DNA of 64,000 bases, taken from contig CAJNOJ010000121.1 of the NCBI GenBank assembly GCA_905250025.1, positions 51,365 through 115,364 of the forward strand. Direction: 5' to 3'. Origin of the DNA: Adineta ricciae. Taxonomy: Eukaryota > Rotifera > Eurotatoria > Adinetida > Adinetidae. Position 1 is the stretch's first letter, and every line of letters begins with the position of its first letter. Position numbers and translations under genes: made by a program. This document shows positions 13,301-25,100 of the stretch, piece after piece. Under the pieces are notes generated by a model. The model was not told the origin of the DNA and made no database searches. It saw only the letters and a list, made by a program, of their open reading frames with translations.

Positions 13301-13303
13301 TGA
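7349..13303 (+). CDS. SAM domain-VLIG-type very large GTPase fusion
   Basis: Five exons fit in phase: 7349-7445, 7500-7617, 7669-7729, 8094-8163 and 8220-13303, giving about 1,809 residues. Residues 1-72 form a SAM domain (WSTVDVVEWL...YASSF, then EVDGSLLL). The giant last exon carries a VLIG/URGCP-type G domain: P-loop GEQSSAKSS near residue 788, the following SAGRCTxG switch region, DTEGL (G3) near 834, and RDQSD in the position of a divergent G4. An earlier P-loop-like GSPTSVGLGKTS lies near residue 315. Helical, Glu/Gln-rich segments follow, and the C-terminus has a Cys/His-rich block (about residues 1,615-1,690) with HHLAGAFHG. Vertebrate VLIG proteins are interferon-induced cytosolic/nuclear GTPases. 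The SAM domain suggests oligomerisation or adaptor recruitment. An AATAAA lies 112 nt past the stop. The exon 4-5 junction was chosen for phase (56-nt intron). Confidence 0.88.
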
Positions 13304-13414
13304 TTCTATTCTACTCTGAGATTTTTCGTAGCACATACAGCGTGAAATACAGAAAAGCGATCAGCTACAAAACGTATAAATTATTTTGAAGCATTCCTTT
13401 TATCTCGTTTTATG

Positions 13415-13420
13415 AATAAA
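13415..13420 (+). terminator. AATAAA polyadenylation signal of the SAM-VLIG gene
   Basis: A canonical AATAAA hexamer lies about 112 nt downstream of the TGA stop that ends at 13303, in an A/T-rich setting. Confidence 0.55.
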
Positions 13421-13879
13421 AAGTATTTTAAAACTAAAAGACTCGCTGGATATGTGAAACGTGAGATGTCCTTGTGAACCTTATGTGTGTCTATTACTCA
13501 CACCGTGGACTATACTTACAGATTTATACAATGGTAAGCATTCCCTACTAAGAATAAGTTCGCGTTAAAAAACGTACGCCCTAGGATAGATGAAAGTATC
13601 AGCATCCATTTCTACCTACACACACACACTCTAAGTTGAATGAAATTCAATGTGCATTCAGAAATGCCAATGAATCAAATCTTATTTGTCATGCAATAGC
13701 ACCTGGAGCTCAGATATTGACACAAATCTTTGCTGATAGTAAAATCACAATCACATTGACAGAAAAAATCATCCTGAATTCATTTTCAATTTCAAATAAA
13801 GACAATATCTACGTAGTTCATTTATTATCTATAAACAACACAATACAAAGATACATTTTCAAAAACAAACATCTGACTG

Positions 13880-15200
13880 ATTCAAGTCCTACGTGTCCAC
13901 TAACGAATCCACATTCGACGTATTTCAGTTCCAAGTAATATTTCAGGAAATGTACGCCAATTGATTGAGAACAAATGTTGAGTCTATTGTTCTTCACTTG
14001 GGAAAAAATCACCGCTCTGTAAATTAAGCCGACGAATCGAGCCATGTGTAAGACTAGTCGGAATATGCTGTATTCTAGACGCAGACCATCCTTCGAAATT
14101 TAATAATGAAGGCGAGGTACTCGATTGATCATTATTTGTAATTGAGAGAGTGCGACATTCGCATCAACATCGTCATCAGTTGATACAGTCAAAGAAATCA
14201 ATTGATCAAATCGAGGAAAAAGCGATTCGAAACAGGAAATGAAAGTTCAACGTGACCAATATTGTTGAAATAAACCATTTGATGACATATATAAGCTGGC
14301 AATAGCGTAGTTACACGACTATAAGTAGAATAATCATCTTCATTCGGACATGTTGATATTGTACAAATCGTGGGACTTATTCGTAATGGACGAGAAACAC
14401 GAAAGAGGGGATATGGTAATGTATAAATGTAAGTTAAAATCTTCTTTCTATCTAATGCCCAATGACATCAAATGAACCATTGATGATCGACAAGTCAAAA
14501 TGGTGTTCGAAATGTGCCAATGAATTGCTTGAGTTCATCTTCTGTATCAAAAGAGAAAAGCATGAAGAAACGAAATGTAACTAATTTGGTAAATAATCGA
14601 AAATAAATTTTTTTCATTGATGATCATTCATGTGCGGTTTACCGGTCTAAAGAATTAACCTAATCAGATTCGGAACGTTTCGAAGCAAATTAAGTGATTA
14701 ATGATCAACTTTAGTGAAGATACGGACGGCAGAGTAAATGGAAACTGTGTCTCCTTATGTAATCGACCAATACAAACGCTTCGATGATGAATATTCGGAG
14801 TACATCGAAATAATCGTGCTAATTCACTCACATCACAATCACCTTCCTTGATGCATAAATATTCAATTGATTTTTATCGAATTGTCGGACAAACAAAATT
14901 TCGTCTGGATAACGAAAGCATATCTAAATGACAATGAGTCAGTTTGGGCATGTGCCAGATATGAGTGAGAACATCGCGTAAGATTCGCTTATCATATGTC
15001 ATTTTGCAATTAATAACGTTCAGATGAATAAGTTGAACAATGTAGCGTAAAGACAAAATTGTTTGTTGAAGAGTTTTACTCGACGATAGAGTGTTACGAA
15101 TTTCTATGCACCAAATTGATTGAGTGAAAACCCACGAGATGATAAGAGCTGAATCTGATTCGGTGTATCGTCATCATTAGAAAGACGAAATCTGACTAAA
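13880..15200 (-). pseudogene. Degraded F-box/LRR-like gene of the bdelloid type
   Basis: Minus-strand fragments in shifting frames follow the order of a family that I recall as abundant in bdelloid genomes. They are LSNDDDTPNQIQLL (~15175), a YDKRILRDVL/MPKLTHCHLD segment (~14940-15000), CDVSELARLFRCTPN (~14810), a DELKQFIGTFRTPF segment (~14520), IYTLPYP (~14420), FPRFDQLISLTVSTDDD (~14190) and GSIRRLNLQSGDFF (~14030). Frameshifts separate the segments. In-frame stops occur, for example right after TFRTPF and again within the next ten codons. No intact start or F-box was found. The family is a recollection of typical bdelloid proteins and has not been tested by a search. Confidence 0.65.
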
Positions 15201-16334
15201 TATGGATGTATATATATATATCGTGAATAGCTTTGACAAATCAGGTCAAAATTGGTTTTTGAGATGGATTATAAATTAAGAGCATGAGTTCGAAAATGAT
15301 CCAAAACGAGACTGTTTAGTCAGTGATTGATATGAAAAAATGATAGGAGAAGTTCCACACTTGGTACGTATTCAAATATGTTCAACAATATTTCGTTTGC
15401 AAATTGTTCGAAGTGCATCTTTTTCAATTTCGTTCAGTTTTTAGATGTAACATAACGAGTTCGCCATTGTATTTAGCGATAACCAATAAGAAGTCGGTTA
15501 ATATGGTGAATATATCCACCTGTCGAACTTTCGTAAAAAATCCGTTGTGATATGAGAAAATATGACTTTTATTTTCGAAACATCGACGAAGATAATTTTC
15601 CTTGAAAAAGTGTACTCGTATTGAAATTATTAGTAAGAGGTTGAAATCTACCATATCAACGGGAAGTTATCCACATTCAAAATCTATGTTTTTTCACTGT
15701 TCTTTGTGTATGTGCACCAGGATTACTTTAAAGTAACGATAGCTTAGAAGATTTTTGAAAGAACTGACTGGTTCCTCAACGAGCGTATCGGAAATCTGCG
15801 AGATTTCGAAGTTGTCGACTACACATCCAATTGCAATATCTTCTTATTTCGTTTTCAAAGTATCCCAATGTCTTGTAAATAAGAGATATATGAAAAAACG
15901 ACGCTAACACACCATACTGATAATCCTCTTTTGCACATACGCTGACATTGAATTAATTTTTGATTTTATTATGCTTTATCATAGCACTGACTTCTGCTAC
16001 TTGCTTATCAGGCGATAGCATTAATAGAATTTGTGCACTTTTGTCAAGCATGAAGAGAGAACATGAACACGAGTTTTGAGAAATTTTTCACTTTGAAGAA
16101 ATTTTTCAAAAGACATGTTTTTTATTCGAATACTGTTCACTACGGCAAAAGTTCTGGCGCCATTTTCAAATAACACCAATACAGATGTCATGTGTACATG
16201 AGGATAAGTTTTCGTTGCATGCAATGCAAATTTGGAGAACAGGAGAAATAAATAAATTCATTCTCATTGCGCACTTAAGAGAGAAGTTTGCTGGAATTCT
16301 TCTAAACGATGCAGAATTAGGCACATACTTGTAT
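15201..16334. other. Intergenic, possibly 5' remains of the pseudogene
   Basis: The stretch is AT-rich with a short TA run near 15212-15220. The minus frame at 15424-15654 may be the decayed N-terminal part of the F-box/LRR-like gene, but no motif is clear. Nothing else is supported. Confidence 0.4.
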
Positions 16335-17123
16335 AGAACTCTTTATTAGATGATACTGAATGAATAAACCTCATTAAAACTACCCAAGAGCATCGGTAGT
16401 ATTTTCTATAAAGCCTGTTGCTAGTTTAAAAACGATACTAAGAGGCAACATTGTGCTCAGATTCAAAATATTTAAGAGCTAATTTCTGTCTGTTCAACGA
16501 GAAACTATATTTAGTTGCCAGTAAACCGATATCATTTTAATGGTATACTCTTCAACTCCACGATCGACTTTTTCAGTTTACAGCAGATAGATGGTGAAAA
16601 ACGATTCGTGAAGTGTGTACACACGTTATTGGCGATACAGCAACGAAAAACTTAGAACTTGAGATAAAGATGATTCCAAACTTTGTCTTGCATTTGTCGA
16701 TGAGTCGTTTGACTGAACGTACCAAGCTGAACAAATGAGGAATAGAATAAAGAACCTGGCATAAATTACATAAAGTGCGCATGCACGGAAGTTCTATTGT
16801 TATTTATTTTGTTAACATTTGATCGGAAAAACTTTTTCTATATTTCTGACTTTCTTATCCTGAAAAGATTTCCTATTTAATTTTGATTTCCGGAAAATGT
16901 TCGTCTTAAAACAAAGATTGCTGAATTTATAGACAAATTATGAGAAGAGGAGAAGAATGAAAGAGAGAAAAATACGATTATATCAAGAGTCAACGATTGT
17001 TAGTTACATTTCATTTTCTTTCAATAGGTGTATCGATTCCATATTCTCATTGACAATTTCAGCTTGGGAACAATCGTTTCAAATCATCATTTAAAAGATT
17101 GCAGATTTTGAAATTTTGCTTAG

Positions 17124-20100
17124 ATGGTGATAATGCCCTTTTGGATATTTCATTTCTGGATTATTCTATTGGCTATCAGAGAAATATCTGGTAAATAACC
17201 CATTGTTTGTTATTTCTCAATGAAATTGAGTGTATAGGTGTGAGTTTGTACTGTAGTGATGCCGATACTATTAATCACTGGAAAAGATATTGAATTGAAT
17301 AAATTTGTTTTCCTTTTATTATACAGGTTGCGACAATGAAAGATACTTCGTTCGGATTTTTAACGTGGATGATTATTCGTATGCATTCATCAACCAGCAC
17401 TACGTTGCACGTCAATCTGGTGGGGGAGATTCTGGTTTTATCGATGTTACCGCTTACATTCAAAGTGGCATAAATAATTTTACTTTTCTAACATATAATA
17501 TTGGTGGCCCATATTGTTGGGGATTCGAAATCATGAAGAATAGTAGCATTATATTTGTAGATGTAGCAGGAATCGTTGGATCAGTTAGTGCAAGCAGCAC
17601 ACCGATGTTAAATCAGTTCGTCTACAACAGAACGATTTTTGTAAATGTTACTAAATGTCAAGTTGTGAGCACAACGCCAACTACAGGTGAGTTATCGTGA
17701 CTGATGTTTGAGTTTGCATGTAATGAAATAGAAATGATTTCGCGCGAAGGTTTTACAACAATTCATAACACTCGAAGTGTTACATCACTGAGGAATAAAA
17801 AAAAAAGTTTTCTGATGAATGTTGTGCAGTGTCTAGATAGCAGCTCCTATCTCAGCAACTGCTAAAATCTTGATTCCGTACATCAGATTAACATTCTGAA
17901 AAATAATTCACCTTTCAAACAAGAGTTATCTTCATTTGTTGCACATATTTTCGAAGCGACAACAGTGCTGCTACTGACGTCCTTGATGAAAAGAAAGTGC
18001 GATTACGCAAAGACATAGAATTGACGAAAGAATTATACTATTATCAATGCGATAGAAGATCTTTACTTAGAAATTGTTTCTAAGATTGTGCGATATGAAC
18101 AAGAAGCCTATTAAATTAAATGGATCTTCTTCGTATCTATAGGCTGTAACAGTCACAAATCCTATATTCGGATTTTTAATGTGGACGATTATGCTTACGT
18201 ATTTATCAATCAGCACTATGTTGCAACTCAATCTATCGGTACAGATTCTGGTTTCATTGATGTTACTGTTTATCTCCAAAATGGTTTGAATGATTTTACT
18301 TTTTTGACTTATAATGATGGTGGAGGGTACAACTGGGGTTTCCAAATCATGCAGAATGATGATATAGTTATCGACGACACAGCAGGATTCGCGGAATTAG
18401 TCGGCGCAGATAACAATAATCAATCAAGAACATTCCAGTTTGTTCATAATAAAACTGTCTCTATTAATATCACTAGATGTGCCACTCTAACGACAACTTC
18501 CAGCACCGGTGAGTTGTAATTTCTCATGTGATTGAAAAAAACAAGAATATTAAAATGTGTTTTTGATCAAAAGATGTGCGTCTTGACGACACAACTATGC
18601 CCACACTCCTATTCTCAATAAAAACTTAATAGGATGATCTCTGTCTTGATTTCATTTTAGGTTGTGTTGATAGCACATGCTCCATTCGTATATATAATGT
18701 AGATGATTGGTCCTTTGCATTTGTCAATCAGCACTATATCAATTATCAGTGGCGTTCAGCAGATTCAGCCTTCATTGATGTTGCTCCCTATACTCAGAAT
18801 GGTCTAAATAGTTTTACATTCTTAACATATAGCGGTGGAAATCCATATAATTGGGGTTTTCAAATCATGAAAAATGGCAATATTGATTTCGAAGATACGG
18901 GAGGACTTTTAGGAGCAATCAGCGCAAACAACATGCAAAATTCAACTCAAAATCAATTTGTTTACAATAAAACAATTTTTGTCAATCTCACTAAATGTCC
19001 ACTTGTGACGGCAATATCGAGTGAGTTATTATGACTAGAATGCAAGTTTCTATATGACAAAATAATATAATCAGATGAAAGATTATGCATACGGACGAAA
19101 AGCTTTACAGACAGAACGATCCACCATTTATCGTTAAGTGTTCAGGTGTCCTACACTCAGTGTATATTTGATGCTGTTTTTACCAGTACTGTCATTGGAC
19201 AGAGGAACGTATAAAAACGGTTCTTGCTCATTCGAGGATTAAAAAGATCCTGTATGTGTTGTAGAATCTGTTGTACTTCGTGTTAGAAAAAGAAATATAG
19301 TAAGAACTCTAGAAGTTAAGTGCTGAGTTCAGTACTTTCATGTATTCATTAATTTGTTAATAATTTTTCCACTTTCGACAACCTTCAAAGTTTTTCGATC
19401 ATTCAATTGATTGAATTCGAAGATCTCGTTTCCATTGTCGAGGAACAGAGAAATGATCGAATTGTTATTTTTAATCATTGCAATGTAAATAAACTAAAAT
19501 ACTACTTCTCTTTGTTAAATCTTAGGTTGTACTAGCAACAACGACAGATATTCAATTCGTTTATACAATACAGATGATACATCCTATGCATTTATCAACC
19601 AACAATTCATTATTTCTCAATCCTACTTCACAGATTCTGGCTTCGTTGATGTTACTTCTTATGTTCAAAATAGTACAAATAATTTTACCTTCTTAACATA
19701 TAACAGCCTTTCAATCTACGCTTGGGGTTTCCAAATCATGAAAAATAATGATATTATTTTTGATGACATAGGAGGATTACTACCAATATTCGGTGCAGAT
19801 GGTGGTAACACAGGAAGAACAAATCAATTCGTTTATAATAAAACAGTATTCATCAATATTAGTAAATGCGAAAATATGACTTCTGCATTTCGCACAAGTG
19901 AGCTTCCTAATCAATTTCTTCTAAATTCTTCAGATAGATCAGCTTGATATGATATAACTATACATAGGGATAAGTCTTGCTCACGTCCGACGAATATTTT
20001 CGCTGATGAACAATTTTCCGATATTTATTCTCACTCAACCGAATATCGTATTCTATTTAGATTGTTTTTCACCAAATATCACCTTGATTCCCGCTACATC

Positions 20101-21325
20101 AACATTATCGTCTCCGGTACAATTTCAGCGAAGTCAAGACTTCTCTATTAGTTCGTATATTCAATTGAAGTGTAACGTTTCACTTGCGACAATTATGAAA
20201 TGGACAATCAAAAATTGTACTCAGACGAACTGCTCTTCACAAATCCGAATAGATCCGTCCGTAAAAACAACTTTCAGTGAACTATATATTCCAGCAAGAA
20301 CATTACCGTATGGCACATATGAATTCATATTGAATGTCACAATGGCTGTATCATCTGCTTTAACATCATCAACATCTGCATTTGTAACAATTGTCTCATC
20401 GAATATTGCGGCAGATCTTGTTCAATTTGGCACATCGATGATCACAATTGGGCGTCAACAAAATCTGACACTTGATCCAGGCTCATATTCTGTCGATCCG
20501 GATGAACTCATTTTCAATCGAAGTGTGAGTACTACACGAACTTATTCTTCTTCGAATGATTTATTTTTATATTTAGAAATGGACATACGATTATTATTGC
20601 CGTGTGTATGGTGCTCATGTCTTTCCTAGTGTGAATGGATCTTTGTTGACAATTGATGATCCGCTGAACCCATCGTGTATATCAAACCGAAATCAAATTC
20701 AATTTTCAACATCCTCATTGAAATCTTCACTGACAATATTAGCTGGAACATTGTTAATCAACGAAACATATCAATTCATGGTTCGAATGACAAGTCGTGA
20801 TAACTCTTCTGTACAAATATTTGGTTATTTACTTGTTCAAGTTAATCGAATAAATCCACCAATGATTGTCATTTCGTTAGTGACTTTTAATTTGGAGAAA
20901 TTTCATTTACAATTCTTTCATTTATTTTAGTTGTGTTATATCAACAATGTGTGTTCCGAATTTGGAATTTCAACTTCTGAATCCAACAACACAAGTTGAA
21001 CTCTTTTCACTTTGTATTGGCGATTGTACATCGATCGAGAACATCACATGGAATATCTATTACGGTTATAAGAACGGTTCATTGAATAGTATTGAATGGT
21101 TTCAATTGAATCACAATAGTTTGAGTTTCGGTTCAAATACAACAAATTTCACTGCACTTGATCAGTTATTTGTTGACAATCCACAAATCAGTTATTGGAC
21201 ATTCGAAGCCGTTTACTCATTCCCAACAACAATCAGTAGAAGTGCATTGAATTTTATAGTAAATGAACCACCTGTGAACGGCTCATGTTCAATAAGTCCA
21301 CAGAATGGTACAACAAGTACTGTGT
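17124..21325 (+). CDS. Polycystin-1-like, N-terminal half, copy 1 (truncated at gap)
   Basis: Exons: 17124-17190, 17327-17686, 18143-18508, 18661-19020, 19526-19897, 20061-20524, 20577-20875, 20931-21325. The first exon is a 22-codon signal peptide (MVIMPFWIFHFWIILLA...) ending in phase 1. Each of the next four exons encodes one ~120-residue extracellular module bounded by phase-1 introns. The last three exons form the REJ region typical of polycystin-1 proteins (ELYIPARTLPYGTYEF, LDPGSYSVDPDE, CVGD/CIGDC...NITWNIY). The copy ends at N21326, in the middle of an exon. It parallels the copy starting at 22121 and is probably its allele. Confidence 0.88.
17327..19897 (+). repeat. Four tandem exon-encoded extracellular modules (copy 1)
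   Basis: Exons of 360, 366, 360 and 372 nt each start with a Gly-Cys and end shortly after a Lys/Arg-Cys. Shared core: RI(F/Y)NxDDxxxAFxNQ, a DSGFIDVT or DSAFIDVA segment, xxYxQNGxNxFTFLTYN, WGFQIMKNxxI and FVxNKT. The pattern of an asparagine turn followed by D-V-T and G-x-N resembles a galactose-binding-like beta sandwich. That fold is inference; I do not recognise a named family. Confidence 0.8.
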
Positions 21326-22120
21326 NAGAACTCTTTATTAGATGATACTGAATGAATAAACCTCATTAAAACTACCCAAGAGCATCGGTAGTATTTTCTA
21401 TAAAGCCTGTTGCTAGTTTAAAAACGATACTAAGAGGCAACATTGTGGTCAGATTCAAAATATTTAAGAGCTAATTTCTGTCTGTTCAACGAAAAAATAT
21501 ATTTAGTTGTCAGTAAACCGTTGTCATTTTAATGGTATACTCTTCAACTCCACGATCGACTTTTTCAGTTTACAGCAGATAGATGGTGAAAAACGCTTCG
21601 TGAAGTGTGTACACACGTTATTGGCGATACAGCAACGAAAAACTTAGAACTTGAGATAAAGATGATTCCAAACTTTGCTTTGCATTTGTCGATGGGTCGT
21701 TTGACTGAACGCACCAAGCTGAATAAATAAGTAATATAATAAAGAACCTGACATAAATTACATAAAGTGCGCATGCACAGAAGTTCTATTGTTAAATGTT
21801 TTGTTAATATTTGATCGGAAGAACTTTTCTATACTCCTGAATTTCTTATCCTGAAAAGGTTTTCTATTTAATTTTGATTTCCGGAAAATGTTCGTCTTAA
21901 AACAAAGATTGCTGGGTTTATAGACAAATTATGAGAAGAGGAGGAGAAAGAAAGAGAGAAAAATACGATTATATCAAGAGTCAACGATTGTTAATTACAC
22001 TTCATTTTCTTTCAATAGGTGTATCGATTCCATATTCTCATTGGCAATTTCAGCTTGGGAACAATCGTTTCAAATCATCATTTAAAAGATTGCAGATTTT
22101 GAAATTTTACTTTGATAGTG

Positions 22121-25100
22121 ATGATGCCCTTTTGGAAATTACATTTCTGGATTATTCTATTGGCTATCGGAGAAGTATCTGGTAAATAACCTATTGTTTG
22201 ATATTTCCCAATGAAATTGAGTGTATAGGTGTGAGTTTGCACTGTAGTGATGTCGATATTATTAATCACTAGAAAAGATATTGAATTGAATAAATTTGTT
22301 TTCCTTTTATTATACAGGTTGCGACAATGATAGATACTTCGTTCGGATTTTTAACGTGGATGACTATTCGTACGCATTCATCAACCAGCACTACGTTGCA
22401 TGTCAATCTCGTGGGGGAGATTCTGGTTTTATCGATGTTACCGCTTACATTCAAAGTGGCATCAATAATTTTACTTTCCTGACATATAATACTGTTGGCC
22501 CATATTGTTGGGGATTCGAAATCATGAAGAATAGTAGCATTATATTTGTAGATGAAGCAGGAATCGTTGGATCAGTTAGCGCAAACAGCACACCGATGTT
22601 AAATCAGTTCGTCTACAATAGAACGATTTTCGTAAATGTTACTAAATGTCAAGTTGTGAGCACAACGCCAACTACAGGTGAGTTATCGTGACCGATGTTT
22701 GAGTTTACATATAATGAAATAAAAATGATTTCGCGCGAAGGTTTTACATCACTGAGGGATTAAAAAAATGTTTTCTGACGAATGTCGTACTATAACGACC
22801 ATTAGATTCCATCAGAATCAGTTCAGTTTTGTAAATAATTATGTACGAGTTGAAGAGTTATTTTAACATTTATTCTTTTCCTTCGCCAATTCTGAAAAAT
22901 AATTCACCTTTCAAACAAGAGCTTTCTTCATATCTATAGGCTGTAACAGTCACAAATCCTATATTCGGATTTTTAATGTGGACGATTATGCTTACGTATT
23001 TATCAATCAACACTATGTTGCAACTCAATCTCTCGGTACAGATTCTGGTTTCCTTGATGTTACTGTTTATCTCCAAAATGGTTTGAATGATTTTACTTTT
23101 TTGACTTATAATGGTGGTGGAACGTACAGCTGGGGTTTCCAAATCATGCAGAATGATGACATAGTTTTCGATGACACAGCAGGATTTGTAGGATCAGTCG
23201 GCGCAGATAACAATAATCAATCAAGAACAAATCAGTTTGTTTACAATAAAACTGTCTCTATTAATATCACTAGATGTGCCACTCTAACAATAACTTCCAG
23301 CACCGGTGAGTTGTATAAGTTTCTCATATGATTGAAAAAAAACAAGAAAAACTAAATAGGATAATCTCTATCTTGGTTTCATTTTAGGTTGTGTTGATAG
23401 CACATGCTCCATTCGTATGTATAACGTAGACGATTGGTCCTTTGCATTTGTCAATCAGCACTATATCAATTATCAGCGGCTTTCAACAGATTCAGGTTTC
23501 ATTGACATTGCTCCCTATACTCAGAATGGTCTAAATAGTTTTACATTCTTAACATATAACGGTATAAATCGATATATGTGGGGTTTTCAAATCATGAAAG
23601 ATGGTAATATTGATTTCGAAGATATGGGAGGATTTTCAGGAGCGATCAGCGCAAACAACATGCAAAATTCAATTCAAAATCAATTTGTTTACAATAAAAC
23701 AATCTTTGTCAATCTCACTAAATGTCCACTTGTGACGGCAATATCAAGTGAGTTTATTATGACTAGAATGCAAGTTTCTATATGACAAAAATAATATAGT
23801 CAGATGAAAGATTATACACACGGAAGAAAACTTTACAAACAGAACGATCAACCGTTCATCGTTAAGTGTTCAGGTGTTCTACACTCAGTGTATATTTGAT
23901 GTTGTCTTTGCTATAGTACTGCCATTAGACAGAGGAATGTATAAAAAAGACGGTTCTTACTCATTCGAGGATTAAAAAGATCCTATGTGTGCTGTGGGAC
24001 ATGTTAGAAAAAGAAATATATTAAGAGACAACCTTCAAAGTTTCTCGATCATTCAATTGATTGAATCCCAAGATCTCGTTTCCATTGCTGAGGAACAAAG
24101 AAATGATCGAATTGCTATTTTTAATCATTGCAATGTAAATAAACTAACATACTGCTCCTCTTTGATGAATGTTAGGTTGTACTGGTAACAACGACAGATA
24201 CTCAATTCGTTTGTACAATATAGATGATACATCCTATGCATTTATTAACCAACAATTCATTATTTCTCAATCCTACTTCACAGATTCTGGCTTCATTAAT
24301 GTTACTTCTTATGTTCAAAATGGTACAAATAATTTTACCTTCTTAACTTATAACAGCGGTTCAAACTACACTTGGGGTTTCCAAATCATGAAAAATAATG
24401 ATATTATTTTTGATGATATAGGAGGATTACTACCCATATTCGGTGCAGATGGTGGTAACACAGGAAGAGCAAATCAATTCGTTTATAATAAAACAGTATT
24501 CATCAATATTGGTAAATGCGAAAATATGACTTCTGCATTTCGCACAGGTGAGTTTCCTAATCAATTTCTTCGAAATTCTTCAGATAGATCAGCTTGATAT
24601 GATATAACTATACATAGTGATAAGTCTTACTCACGTCCGACGAGTATTTTCGCTGATGAACAATTTTCCGATATTTATTCTCAGTCAACCGAATATCATA
24701 TTCTATTTAGATTGTTTTTCACCAAATATCACCTTGATTCCCGCTACATCAGCATTATCGTCCCCGGTACAATTTCAGCGAAGTCAAGACTTCTCTATTA
24801 GTTCGTATATTCAATTGAAGTGTAACATTTCACTTGCGACAATTATGAAATGGACAATCAAAAATTGTACTCAGACGAACTGCTCTTCTCAAATCCGAAT
24901 AGATCCGTCGGTAAAAACAACTTTCAATGAACTATATATTCCAGCACGAACATTACCGTATGGCACATATGAATTCATATTGAATGTCACAATGGTCGCA
25001 TCACCTGCGTTAACATCATCAACATCTGCATTTGTAACAATTGTCTCATCGAATATTGCGACAAATCTTGTTCAATGTGGCACATCGATGATCACAAGTG

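Noticed and set aside
13636..13938. 100-residue plus-strand ORF downstream of the VLIG gene.
   Set aside because: No recognisable domain, signal peptide or promoter, and it overlaps the 3' end of the minus-strand F-box/LRR pseudogene.
16573..21774. Minus-strand ORFs of 69 residues conserved at 16573-16782 and 21565-21774.
   Set aside because: They lie in the duplicated 5' flank of the polycystin copies. Their similarity follows from the haplotype duplication, and no domain or splice context supports coding.
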